From NCBI RefSeq assembly GCF_030272895.1, contig NZ_JALRNF010000020.1, positions 1 through 64,000 of the forward strand: a stretch of 64,000 bases of DNA, read 5' to 3'. Shown here piece after piece: positions 1 through 8,542 of the stretch; the stretch's first letter is position 1; the number at the start of each line of letters is the position of its first letter. The DNA is from Pseudomonas sp. BGr12. Its GTDB lineage: Bacteria > Pseudomonadota > Gammaproteobacteria > Pseudomonadales > Pseudomonadaceae. A program made the translations under genes and the position numbers. The notes below the pieces were generated by a model that made no database searches, had not been told where the DNA came from, and saw nothing but the letters and a program-made list of their open reading frames with translations.

Positions 1-1116
1 GCGAAGCCTGCGATCGACTGCGTAGCAGTCGCAATCCGGCCAGTTCATTGGGCCAGATGTACTGAGGCAGTCTGGTTCTACGGCCGCTTCGCGCCCGATC
101 GCAGCCTGGCGGCAGCTCCCACAGCGTCCGGGGCATGCCGGGAACCCCTGTAGGAGCTGGCGAAGCCTGCGATCGACTGCGTAGCAGTCGCAATCCGGCC
201 AGTTCATTGGGCCAGATGTACTGAGGCAGTCTGGTTTTACGGCCGCTTCGCGCCCGATCGCAGCCTGGCGGCAGCTCCCACAGCGTCCGGGCAGGCTGGG
301 AACCCTTGTGGGAGCTGGCGAAGCCTGCGATCGACTGCGCAGCAGTCGCAATCCGGCCAGCTCATTGGGGCAGGTGTACTGAGGCGGTCTGGTTTTACGG
401 CCGCTTCGCGCCCGATCGCAGCCTGGCGGCAGCTACCACAGCGTCCGGGGCAGGCCGGGAACCCCTGTGGGAGCTGGCGAAGCCTGCGATCGACTGCGCA
501 GCAGTCGCAATCCGGCCAGCTCATTGGGGCAGGTGTACTGAGGCGGTCTGGTTTACGGCCGCTTCGCGTCCGATCGCAGCCTGGCGGCAGCTCCCACAGC
601 GTCCGGGTAGGCTGGGAACCCCTGTAGGAGCTGGCGAAGCCTGCGATCGACTGCGCAGCAGTCGCAATCCGGCCAGCTCATTGGGGCAGGTGTACTGAGG
701 CGGTCTGGTTTACGGCCGCTTCGCGTCCGATCGCAGCCTGGCGGCAGCTCCCACAGCGTCCGGGTAGGCTGGGAACCCCTGTAGGAGCTGGCGAAGCCTG
801 CGATCGACTGCGCAGCAGTCGCAATCCGGCCAGCTCATTGGGGCAGGTGTACTGAGGCGGTCTGGTTCTACGGCCGCTTCGCGCCCGATCGCAGCCTGGC
901 GGCAGCTCCCACAGGGCATACCGGGAACCCCTGTAGGAGCTGGCGAAGCCTGCGATCGACTGCGTAGCAGTCGCAATCCGGCCAGCTCATTCGGGCAGGT
1001 GTACTGAGGCGGTCTGGTTCTACGGCCGCTTCGCGCCCGATCGCAGCCTGGCGGCAGCTCCCACAGCGTCCGGGGCAGGCCGGGAACCCCTGTAGGAGCT
1101 GGCGAAGCCTGCGATG
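1..1116. repeat. Tandem BIME array (about seven 152-159 bp units)
   Basis: Seven near-identical units begin at about 1, 160, 318, 477, 634, 791 and 943, with a truncated eighth at 1102-1116. Each unit holds one REP on the + strand (core GGAGCTGGCGAAGCCTGCGA followed by a small hairpin, GACTGCGCAGCAGTC) and a second REP type in inverted orientation (read as GCGGCAGCTCCCAC at its end), separated by a conserved spacer. Period varies only by small indels; unit seven is short because its inverted REP lost about 7 bp. The array is open at the left edge of the window. Open reading frames through it are repeat artefacts. Confidence 0.93.
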
Positions 1117-1127
1117 CAGTCACCACT

Positions 1128-2447
1128 TTACCCCTGACGCCCCGCATGCACCGCCACCCGGCCCAACAATCCCACCGCCCCCAGCAAAGGCAAACTCACC
1201 AGCACCAGCGCATAGCGCAACGATTCCTCCCCCCACCACGGCAGCAGCAGGTCGCTGAACACCCCGGTCAACACCGGCCCGATCCCCACCCCCAGCAAGG
1301 TACTGACAATGGTCTGCAAGGCCATGGCCGTACCCCGCCGGCTGGCGGGCACCAGTTGGGTCACCAGGTTGTAGCAGGGCGCCACCCACCAGACCACGAA
1401 GAAGCTGTACAGCGCGCACCACAGCATGGCCACTGGAATCGGCACACCCGCCCATTCAGTCAGCACCCCGGCCGGCCACAGCAGGTAGACGACCAGGGCG
1501 GCAAGGGCGGTGAGGTTGCCCAGCACCGGGATCAGGATCTGCCAGTGCGCCCCCCGATAGCTCAGGCGATCGTTGAGCCAGCCGGCGAACAGCCCGCCGA
1601 TGCCGGCGGCTACGCCACAGATGACCCCGGCCAGCAAGCCGGCATGCTGCAACGACAGGCCATGGGAGCGGATCAGGAAACTGGTGTTCCACATGCCGAT
1701 TGCGTAGGAGCTGAGCGTGGTCAGGCCGCCGGCCAGGATCAGGCAGCGATAGGCGGGCAGGGCCCAGAGCGCCCGCGCTTCGTTGCCCAGGCTCAGGCGC
1801 GGGGCGGCCGGGGTACTGCCAGTCAGGTCCCAGCGGCCGCGCAGCGGGTCGCGCACCAGCGCCAACATGACGCAAAACGCCAGGGCCGGCAGGCTCAGCG
1901 CAATGAACGCACTACGCCAGCCATAGTGCTCGACCACCCAGGCGCCGATGCTCAGGCCGATGATCGAGGAAAAGGTCGGTGCCGCGGTGAAGCAACTGAT
2001 AGCGAACGAGCGTCGGTGCGGCGGGTACAGGTCGGCGATCACCGACAGCGAGGCCGAGGTGGTCGGCGACTCGCTCACCGCCACCAGCATCCGCGCAATG
2101 GCCAGCACCAGGAAGCTGCCGGCCAGCCCGCAGGCCAGGGTCGCCAGGGCCCAGAGCAGGCACGACAGGGCCAGCAGGCGGGTGCGCGGCAAGCGGTCGA
2201 CCAGGCGCCCGGCCGGCAGGCCGAGCACGGCATACACCGCGGCGAAGGCCAGCCCCGAGATCAGCCCCATGGCGGTGTCGCCGACGCCGAACTCGGTCTT
2301 GATCGGGTCAATCATCACCGCCAGGATCTGCCGGCCGACGAAGTTGTCGGCAAACACCAGGGCCAGCAACAGCAGCAGTCCATGGCTGCGCCAGCCGACC
2401 CTGGTCGCCGGCAGGCCATGCACGCCGACGTTCAACGCGGCGCCCAC
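1128..2447 (-). CDS. MFS transporter, probable steroid/organic acid permease
   Basis: A 439-residue major facilitator superfamily protein of the inner membrane with about twelve hydrophobic segments. The N-terminal half carries the family loop GRLVDRLPRTR after helix 2 and the DLYPPHRR loop after helix 4. The start codon lies 16 bp inside the end of the upstream flavin reductase gene, so the two are translationally coupled and belong to one operon headed by the dyad promoter at 3476-3493. A paralogue lies at 24433-25761. Uptake of a steroid or of a pathway intermediate is inferred from context only; substrate and direction cannot be read from the sequence. Confidence 0.85.
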   Translation of the reverse strand: MGAALNVGVHGLPATRVGWRSHGLLLLLALVFADNFVGRQILAVMIDPIKTEFGVGDTAMGLISGLAFAAVYAVLGLPAGRLVDRLPRTRLLALSCLLWALATLACGLAGSFLVLAIARMLVAVSESPTTSASLSVIADLYPPHRRSFAISCFTAAPTFSSIIGLSIGAWVVEHYGWRSAFIALSLPALAFCVMLALVRDPLRGRWDLTGSTPAAPRLSLGNEARALWALPAYRCLILAGGLTTLSSYAIGMWNTSFLIRSHGLSLQHAGLLAGVICGVAAGIGGLFAGWLNDRLSYRGAHWQILIPVLGNLTALAALVVYLLWPAGVLTEWAGVPIPVAMLWCALYSFFVVWWVAPCYNLVTQLVPASRRGTAMALQTIVSTLLGVGIGPVLTGVFSDLLLPWWGEESLRYALVLVSLPLLGAVGLLGRVAVHAGRQG

Positions 2448-3415
2448 AGGTCCGGCAAACCGGGGTCGCTAACCACGATCAGGCGCTTGAGCAGCACCTT
2501 CAATGCCTGGGCATCGGCAGGTCCGAGCTTGGCTGCCAGTTCCTCTTCCACCACCTTGGCCAGGGCCAGTTGCTGCAACGAGGCTTCGCGGCCGTTGGCG
2601 GTGAGCACGAAGCGCTGTTGCCCGGGCTCGCCTTCGATCGCCACCAGGTTCTGCCGTTCGAGGAAGCGCATGCTCGGCAGCGTCACTTCATGGCCGGTGT
2701 AATTAACGAAGGTGTTGATCTCTGCCAGGCTGAGGTTGTCGCGGATGCACAGCACCGAAAGGATGAAGAACGCCTGTTCGTCCAGTTGCTGGTTGTTCAG
2801 CAGCCGGCGCAGGGCGTTGAGCAGCTGGTAGTGGGCGCGGCCCAGCAGGTAGCCGAGCAGGTCCTCGGTGTAGCTGCACTCCGGCGGCGGTGGGGTGGTG
2901 GCCAGGCGCAGTTCGGTGCGTGGCTTGCGCGTGGCCAGGGCGTACTGGCCGCTCTGGAAGGCCAGCGGCGCGCGCTCGCTGTGGTCGAAGGCGAGCACCT
3001 CGCCGACGAAGATCACATGGTCGCCGCCTTCGTACTGGAACGCCGTGCGGCACTGGAAGCGCGCGGTGCAGTCCTGCAGCAGCGGCGCTTCGCTGACGCC
3101 GTTGTCGAACTGGATCTCGGCGAACTTGTCCTCGCCCTGGGTGGCGAAACGGCCCGACAGCGACTCCTGCTCGGTGGACAGCACATGCACGTTCCAGTGC
3201 TTGCCGCTGCTGAACACCGGCAGGCTGCGGGCTTTTTTCGACAGGCTCCAGAGCACCAGCGGCGGGTTGAGCGACACCGAGTTGAAGCTGTTGGCGGTGA
3301 TGCCCACCGGCGAGCCGTCTTCGGCCTGGGTGGTAATGATGGTGACCCCGGTGGTGAAGGTGCCCAGCGCGGTGCGGAAGGCCTGGGGGTCGAAACCTGT
3401 GTTTGGCATTGCCAT
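2432..3415 (-). CDS. hsaB: HsaB-type flavin reductase with C-terminal MarR-like winged-helix domain
   Basis: Residues 1 to about 165 form an HpaC-like flavin reductase domain (ITTQAEDGSPVGITANSFNS near the N terminus) that would supply reduced flavin to the HsaA oxygenase encoded at 45789. Residues from about 185 onward form a helical winged-helix domain resembling MarR proteins (LSLAEINTFVNYTGHEVTLP). This two-domain layout is known in the C1 reductase of p-hydroxyphenylacetate hydroxylase, where the MarR-like part senses the substrate. The start at 3415 is chosen because GAGG lies six bases upstream; the frame stays open further upstream, into the operator. The family is secure; pairing with HsaA rests on pathway logic. 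Confidence 0.82.
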   Translation of the reverse strand: MAMPNTGFDPQAFRTALGTFTTGVTIITTQAEDGSPVGITANSFNSVSLNPPLVLWSLSKKARSLPVFSSGKHWNVHVLSTEQESLSGRFATQGEDKFAEIQFDNGVSEAPLLQDCTARFQCRTAFQYEGGDHVIFVGEVLAFDHSERAPLAFQSGQYALATRKPRTELRLATTPPPPECSYTEDLLGYLLGRAHYQLLNALRRLLNNQQLDEQAFFILSVLCIRDNLSLAEINTFVNYTGHEVTLPSMRFLERQNLVAIEGEPGQQRFVLTANGREASLQQLALAKVVEEELAAKLGPADAQALKVLLKRLIVVSDPGLPDLWAPR

Positions 3416-3449
3416 GACTGACCTCATGGGATGGGATTTTCGTGAGGCC

Positions 3450-3493
3450 AGTATTGGTCGCAGCCCTTGTCTACACATCGTCTTAACGGACTA
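3450..3493 (-). promoter_or_regulatory. Dyad promoter for hsaB-MFS operon
   Basis: Read on the minus strand the site is TAGTCCGTTAAGACGATG (3493-3476), followed 21 bp later by the -10-like AATACT (3455-3450). The ATG of hsaB lies about 60 bp beyond the dyad. It matches the motif shared by all the steroid gene promoters in the window. Confidence 0.7.
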
Positions 3494-3509
3494 ACGCTTT
3501 TGCCGGATT

Positions 3510-3555
3510 CTCGTCCGATCGGACGAGGCGCAAGGCCCGTTGGCACCGCTAGTGT
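3510..3555 (+). promoter_or_regulatory. Perfectly palindromic dyad promoter for aldehyde dehydrogenase-amidase operon
   Basis: CTCGTCCGATCGGACGAG at 3510-3527 is a perfect 18-bp palindrome and the most symmetrical copy of the regulon motif (TCGTC-N6-GACGA). TAGTGT at 3550-3555 is a possible -10 element 22 bp downstream. The aldehyde dehydrogenase ATG follows at 3594. Confidence 0.7.
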
Positions 3556-3593
3556 GGCGCCAGCCACCACCCACCCGAGCCAAGGGGACCTTG

Positions 3594-5030
3594 ATGAACG
3601 CAGCGAGCCCAATCCTGGATACACTGACGGGCCTTCTGGCCGAACAGAAACAGGCCTTCAATACCGCCGGCGCCGTGCCTGCCGCCACCCGCCGTCGACG
3701 CCTCCAGCAGGTGATTGAGCTGCTGGTACGTCACCACGCGCAACTGACCGAAGCCATCGACCTGGACTTCGGCGGCCGGCCTGCCGGTTTCTCGTTGATG
3801 AACGACGTGCTCGGCGCCCTGGGCTCGCTCAAGCATGCCCGCGACCACCTCGAAGACTGGATGCAGGATGAGCGCCGCCAGCCGTTCGCGCCCTATGACC
3901 TGCTCGGCGCCGAAGCCTGGGTGATGCACCAGCCCAAGGGCAGCGTCGGCATCATCGGCACCTGGAACGCGCCGCTGTACACCTTGCTCAGCCCGCTGGC
4001 CTCGGCCCTGGCGGCGGGCAACCGGGCGATCCTCAAGCCCTCCGACGTGGTCCCGCGCACGGCGCAGTTGCTGGAGCAACTGTTCGCCGAGTACATCGAC
4101 CCGCTGGAGGTGGCGGTGGTCACCGGCGACTCTTCGGTGGCCAAGGTGTTCTCCGCCATGCCGTTCGATCACCTGGTGTTCACCGGCAGTACCGAAGTCG
4201 GCCGTTCGGTGATGCGCAACGCGGCGCAGAACCTGGTGCCGGTGACCCTGGAGCTGGGCGGCAAGTCGCCGGTGATCGTTTCGCCCAGCGCCGATCTTGC
4301 CCGCGCCGCCTTCAGCATCGCGGTGGCCAAGGCCAGCAACGGCGGGCAGATCTGCATCAACCCGGACCTGGTCTATGTGCCCGAGGACTGCCTCGAAGCC
4401 TTCCTCGCCGCCCTGCGCAGCGCCTACTCGGAACTCAACCCTACGGTGGCCGGCAACCCGGATGTGGTGGCGGTGGTCAACCAGCGCCATGTCGAGCGCG
4501 TCGAAAGCTATGTGCAGGAGGCGCGGGCCCTGGGGGCGCGGGTCGAGTGCCTGCCCGAAGCCGTGCCGCTGGATGCCGCTGACCGTCGGCGGCCGCTGCA
4601 GGTGGTGGTCAATCCGCCCAAGGACAGCCTGATCATGCGTGAAGAAATCTTCGGCCCGGCCATGGTGGTGCTGACCTACCAGCAGCTCGATCCGGTGCTG
4701 GCCGACATCAATGCACGCCCAAGGCCCTTGGCCCTGTACTACTTCGGCGCCGACCTCGACGAGCAGCGTCATGTGCTGGAGCACAGCCTGTCGGGCGGGG
4801 TGACCATCAACGAGGTAATGATGCACGCCGCCATGCACGACGCGCCTTTCGGCGGTGTCGGCGCCTCGGGGTTGGGGCATTACCACGGGCGCGAGGGCTT
4901 CCTCGAATTCAGCCATATGCGTACCGTATTCAAGGCCCCGGCCCATGACCCGCGCCGCGAATGGGGCGTACTGCCGCCCTATGGTGATCACTACCTGGCG
5001 GCGATGACCGCCATGGTCACCGCCGACTGA
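3594..5030 (+). CDS. Aldehyde dehydrogenase (coniferyl-aldehyde dehydrogenase type), probable steroid side-chain aldehyde oxidase
   Basis: A 478-residue NAD(P)-dependent aldehyde dehydrogenase. Catalytic Cys254 sits in GGQICINPD, the general base Glu220 in LELGGKSP, and Asn125 in TWNAPLY, so the enzyme looks intact. In aldolytic bile-acid side-chain removal the first aldolase releases a steroid C22 aldehyde that must be oxidised to the acid before a second CoA activation. Pseudomonas sp. Chol1 uses a dedicated enzyme (Sad) for this, and that role fits here by context. The start at 3594 has AAGGGGAC six bases upstream. The amidase follows 51 bp downstream, probably in the same operon. Confidence 0.85.
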   Translation: MNAASPILDTLTGLLAEQKQAFNTAGAVPAATRRRRLQQVIELLVRHHAQLTEAIDLDFGGRPAGFSLMNDVLGALGSLKHARDHLEDWMQDERRQPFAPYDLLGAEAWVMHQPKGSVGIIGTWNAPLYTLLSPLASALAAGNRAILKPSDVVPRTAQLLEQLFAEYIDPLEVAVVTGDSSVAKVFSAMPFDHLVFTGSTEVGRSVMRNAAQNLVPVTLELGGKSPVIVSPSADLARAAFSIAVAKASNGGQICINPDLVYVPEDCLEAFLAALRSAYSELNPTVAGNPDVVAVVNQRHVERVESYVQEARALGARVECLPEAVPLDAADRRRPLQVVVNPPKDSLIMREEIFGPAMVVLTYQQLDPVLADINARPRPLALYYFGADLDEQRHVLEHSLSGGVTINEVMMHAAMHDAPFGGVGASGLGHYHGREGFLEFSHMRTVFKAPAHDPRREWGVLPPYGDHYLAAMTAMVTAD

Positions 5031-5081
5031 TAAGGTGACCCGCCCATGCTTGACCTTCGACCCACTGCCCAGGAAGTCCCC

Positions 5082-6650
5082 ATGACCGAGCACACTCCAG
5101 TCACCCCTCTCAGCGCCAGCGAAGGGCCTGCCAACTGGCCGCGGCGCAGCGTTCTCAAGGCCGGCGCCCTGGCGGCCGGTGTCGGCCTGCTCGGGCGCTT
5201 TGCCGATGCCCGCGCCGCGGGCCTGTTGGACAGTGACTATCAAGGCCTGGACGCCTGGGCCATGAGCGAGGCGGTGCGCAAGGGCGAGCTCAGCGGCGAA
5301 GACCTGCTGGCGGCGGCCCTGGCGCGCTGCAGTGCGGTCAACCCGAAGGTCAAGGCGGTCAACATGCTGCATGAAGACTACGCCCGTGCCTTGCTCAAGC
5401 AGAGCGGCCAGGCCCAGGGCGCGCTGGCCGGCGTGCCGGTGCTGGTCAAGGACCTCAACACCTACCTCAAGGGCACGGTCACCAGCAACGGCAGCCGCCT
5501 GTTCAAGGATGCGCCGCCCGCTGCCCGCACCAGCACCCTGATCAGCCGCTACGAGCAGGCCGGGGCGCTGCCGTTCGGCAAGACCACCTGCCCGGAATTC
5601 GGCCTGACCACCACCACCGAGTCGCTGCTCTGGGGCCAGACCCGCAACCCCTGGAACCTGGACCACAGCGCCGGCGGCTCCTCCGGTGGCGCCGCCAGTG
5701 CGGTGGCGGCCGGCATCGTACCGGTGGCCCATGCCACCGATGGCGGCGGCTCGATTCGTATTCCGGCGTCCTATTGCGGGCTGATCGGGCTCAAGCCCAG
5801 CCGCTATCGCACGCCCAGCGGGCCGGCGCATTTCGAAGGCTGGTTCGGGGCCAGCGTGGGCAACGTGGTGTCGCGCAGCGTGCGTGACATGGCGCTGTTT
5901 CTCGATGTCGGCCAGGGGCACGAGCCGGGCAGCCCGTACTGGATTACGCCGCTGGCACGGCCCTACGTCCAGGAACTGGAGCGTGAACCTGGCAAGCTGC
6001 GGGTCGCGGTGGTGCGCCAGTCGCTGACTGGCACACCGCTGGATCCGGCGATTGCCGCCACCCTTGAGCAGACCATCAAGCAACTGACCGGCCTGGGCCA
6101 TGAACTGGAGGAGTTGAACCTGGCGGTCGATCCCCGGCAGATGTTCGGCGCCCATGGCACGGTGATCGGCATGGCCCTGACCACCCTGGTGCGCGATCGC
6201 GAGCAGGCGCTGGGGCGGGCCGCGGGGCCTGCGGACCTGGAGAAGATCACCCAGGTCGTGCTTGAACGGGCCCGGGGCACCACGGCGGAGGGCTTGTACC
6301 GGGCGCGGCAGACGTTCGAAAGCATCGGTGCGCTGATGGAAAGCCACTTCGAACGCTTCGACCTGATCCTCTCGCCGGTCACCGCCAACCTCACCCCGCG
6401 CATCGGTCTGTTGTCGCTGGACCAGGACTGGGCCACTTATGCCAGCCATGCCATGGGCAGCGCCGGCTTCACCGCGCTGGCCAATGTCAGCGGCCACCCG
6501 GCGATTTCCCTGCCGCTGGGCTGGAGCCCGGACGGGCTGCCGGTGGGCATGATGTTCACCGCGCGCCTGGGCGGCGAGGACGTGCTGCTGCGCCTGGCAC
6601 GGCAGCTGGAGCAGGCGATGCCCTGGGCGGGCAAGCGCGCGGTGCTCTGA
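5082..6650 (+). CDS. Tat-exported amidase-signature hydrolase, candidate bile-salt amidase
   Basis: A 522-residue amidase-signature enzyme. A twin-arginine motif RRSVLK (residues 21-26) and a hydrophobic segment ending in ADARAAG indicate Tat export of the folded enzyme. The catalytic triad is visible: Lys123 in VLVKDLN, cis-Ser200 in AGGSSGG and nucleophile Ser224 in DGGGSIRIPA, with the usual 24-residue Ser-Ser spacing. AGGAAG at 5071-5076 favours the ATG at 5082 over one at 5046. Periplasmic location inside a steroid cluster suggests removal of glycine or taurine from conjugated bile salts before uptake, but this is inference; other amides are possible. Confidence 0.8.
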   Translation: MTEHTPVTPLSASEGPANWPRRSVLKAGALAAGVGLLGRFADARAAGLLDSDYQGLDAWAMSEAVRKGELSGEDLLAAALARCSAVNPKVKAVNMLHEDYARALLKQSGQAQGALAGVPVLVKDLNTYLKGTVTSNGSRLFKDAPPAARTSTLISRYEQAGALPFGKTTCPEFGLTTTTESLLWGQTRNPWNLDHSAGGSSGGAASAVAAGIVPVAHATDGGGSIRIPASYCGLIGLKPSRYRTPSGPAHFEGWFGASVGNVVSRSVRDMALFLDVGQGHEPGSPYWITPLARPYVQELEREPGKLRVAVVRQSLTGTPLDPAIAATLEQTIKQLTGLGHELEELNLAVDPRQMFGAHGTVIGMALTTLVRDREQALGRAAGPADLEKITQVVLERARGTTAEGLYRARQTFESIGALMESHFERFDLILSPVTANLTPRIGLLSLDQDWATYASHAMGSAGFTALANVSGHPAISLPLGWSPDGLPVGMMFTARLGGEDVLLRLARQLEQAMPWAGKRAVL

Positions 6651-6660
6651 TCCCACACCG

Positions 6661-6730
6661 ATCGCGGGACAAGCCCGCTCCTACTGTGGGAGCTGGCGAA
6701 GCCTGCGATCGACCGCAAAGCGGTCGTAAC
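6661..6730. repeat. REP pair after the amidase gene
   Basis: An inverted REP of the GGGCTTGCCCCGCGAT type (6661-6684) is followed by a direct REP of the GGAGCTGGCGAAGCCTGCGA type with a hairpin tail (6686-6730). It lies between a stop codon and the kstD promoter and may also end transcription. Confidence 0.85.
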
Positions 6731-6747
6731 ATCCCTCCAGCCACACC

Positions 6748-6791
6748 TAGTCCACTTTGACGATGAGCCCGCCACCCGCTGAGTCGATGAT
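6748..6791 (+). promoter_or_regulatory. Dyad promoter for kstD
   Basis: TAGTCCACTTTGACGATG (6748-6765) with -10-like GATGAT at 6786-6791, 21 bp downstream. The implied start of transcription is near 6798, which puts the dyad centre at about -42. The kstD ATG is at 6825. Confidence 0.7.
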
Positions 6792-6824
6792 CGAACCTGA
6801 CTCTCAGCCAATGGCATAACAACA

Positions 6825-8534
6825 ATGACAGCTCACGTTCAGACTCAAAGTGCCTATGACGTCATCGTCGTCGGCTCCGGTGCCGGTGCCATGGCCTCGG
6901 CGGTGTTTCTCGCCGACCAGGGCTTCAGCGTGCTGGTGGTGGAAAAGAGCGACAAGTACGGCGGCACTTCGGCGATTTCCGGCGGTGGGATCTGGATCCC
7001 CAACAACCACTACTTCGCCCGCCTGGGTGGCCACGACAGCTTCGAACTGGCCCTCAAGTACCTCAAGGCCGCCGCCGGCGAGCAGGTGGAAGAATCCCGT
7101 CTGCGCGCCTACCTGGACAACGCGCCGAAGATGATCGAAGCCCTGACCCGCACCAGCCGCGTGCGCTACGCGGTGGCCGAGAAATACCCCGACTACTACC
7201 CGCACCTGCCAGGCTCGCTGCCCGGCGGCCGCACCCTGGACCCGGAGCTGTTCGACACCAGCCTGCTGGCCGAGGAACTGGGCAACCTGCGCAAGCCATC
7301 GCCCTCGACCCTGCTGATGGGCCGTATCGCCTGGACCGCCCGTCACGCCCACAAGGTCATGGCCCGCAGCTTCGGCTGGCGCCTGCTGATCATCGGCCTG
7401 ATGCTGCGCTACAAGCTGGACTTCAAATGGCGGCGCAAGAGCAAGCTCGACCGCCGCGCCGCCCTGGGCAGCTCGCTGGTGGCGGCGCTGCGCCGCTCGC
7501 TGATGGACCGCAATGTACCGTTGTGGCTGAACACCGACTTCACCGGGCTGGTCAGCGAAGGCGGGCGCATCACCGGCGTGACGGTGACCCGCGAAGGCCG
7601 CCCGTTGCAGTTGAAGGCCCGTCACGGGGTGATTCTCGGCTCCGGTGGCTTCGAGCAGAACCAGACGTTGCGCGAGCAGTACCTGCCGCAACCGACACGC
7701 ATGGCCTGGAGCGCCACGCCACCGGGCAACAATACCGGTGCTGCCTTGCAGGCCGGCATGGCCGAGGGCGCGGCGACTGCCTTGCTCGACTGGGCCTGGT
7801 GGGCGCCGACCATTGCCGTACCCGGTGAAGAAAAACCTCGCGGCGTGTTCGCCGAGCGGGCCTTCCCCGGCGCCGTCGTGGTCAACGGCCAGGGCCTGCG
7901 CTTCGTCAACGAGGCGGCGCCGTACCTGGAGTTCGTCGACGCCATGTACCGCGACAACCAGGTCACCGGCGGCAAGAGCGTGCCGGCCTGGGTGATCTTC
8001 GACGCGCATTTCCGTCACAACTACGCCATGGGCCCGCTGATGCCGGCCCAGGTCATGCCCGACAGCCGCCTGCGCAAGGAGTGGCGCAACACCCTGTACT
8101 GGAAGGCCGATACCCTGGCGGAGCTTGCGCAACTGATCGGTGTCGATGCCGCGGGCCTGGAGAACACCGTGGCCAAGGTCAACGAATACGCCCGCACCGG
8201 CGTCGACCCGGACTTCGGCCGCGGCGGCAATGTCTTCGACCGCTACTACGGCGACAGCAACATCAAGCCCAACCCGTGCCTGGCGCCCGTGCGCAAGGGG
8301 CCGTTCTATGCCATGCGCATGGATGCCGGCGACATCGGCACCAAGGGCGGCCTATTGACCAACGCCGATGCCCAGGTGGTACGCGAAAACGGTGAGCCGA
8401 TCGCCGGGCTGTACGCCATCGGCAACTGCTCGGCCTCGGTGATGGGCACCAGCTACCCCGGTGCCGGCGGTACCCTGGGGCCGGCGCTGACCTTCGCCTA
8501 TGTCGCCGCCAACCACCTTGCCAGCCAGCGCTAG
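6825..8534 (+). CDS. kstD: 3-ketosteroid delta-1-dehydrogenase
   Basis: A 569-residue FAD flavoprotein that introduces the C1-C2 double bond into 3-keto-4-ene steroids, the step that together with 9-alpha-hydroxylation breaks ring B. The FAD-binding motif GSGAGA is at residues 17-22 and the family signature GGTSAISGGGIWIP follows. The C-terminal SYPGAGGTLGP places Tyr544 and the following glycines where the KstD family has its catalytic Tyr and Gly. Length matches the family. No clear ribosome-binding site precedes the ATG. It shares its stop region with the next flavoprotein gene, only 8 bp away, as in the tesH-tesI pair of Comamonas testosteroni. Confidence 0.93.
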   Translation: MTAHVQTQSAYDVIVVGSGAGAMASAVFLADQGFSVLVVEKSDKYGGTSAISGGGIWIPNNHYFARLGGHDSFELALKYLKAAAGEQVEESRLRAYLDNAPKMIEALTRTSRVRYAVAEKYPDYYPHLPGSLPGGRTLDPELFDTSLLAEELGNLRKPSPSTLLMGRIAWTARHAHKVMARSFGWRLLIIGLMLRYKLDFKWRRKSKLDRRAALGSSLVAALRRSLMDRNVPLWLNTDFTGLVSEGGRITGVTVTREGRPLQLKARHGVILGSGGFEQNQTLREQYLPQPTRMAWSATPPGNNTGAALQAGMAEGAATALLDWAWWAPTIAVPGEEKPRGVFAERAFPGAVVVNGQGLRFVNEAAPYLEFVDAMYRDNQVTGGKSVPAWVIFDAHFRHNYAMGPLMPAQVMPDSRLRKEWRNTLYWKADTLAELAQLIGVDAAGLENTVAKVNEYARTGVDPDFGRGGNVFDRYYGDSNIKPNPCLAPVRKGPFYAMRMDAGDIGTKGGLLTNADAQVVRENGEPIAGLYAIGNCSASVMGTSYPGAGGTLGPALTFAYVAANHLASQR

Positions 8535-8542
8535 GAGCCGCC

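Noticed and set aside
306..698. Open frames with repeated peptide motifs in the REP arrays (also at 710-1147, 55829-56710)
   Set aside because: They are translations of tandem REP units; the repeats are DNA elements and the peptides have no start context.
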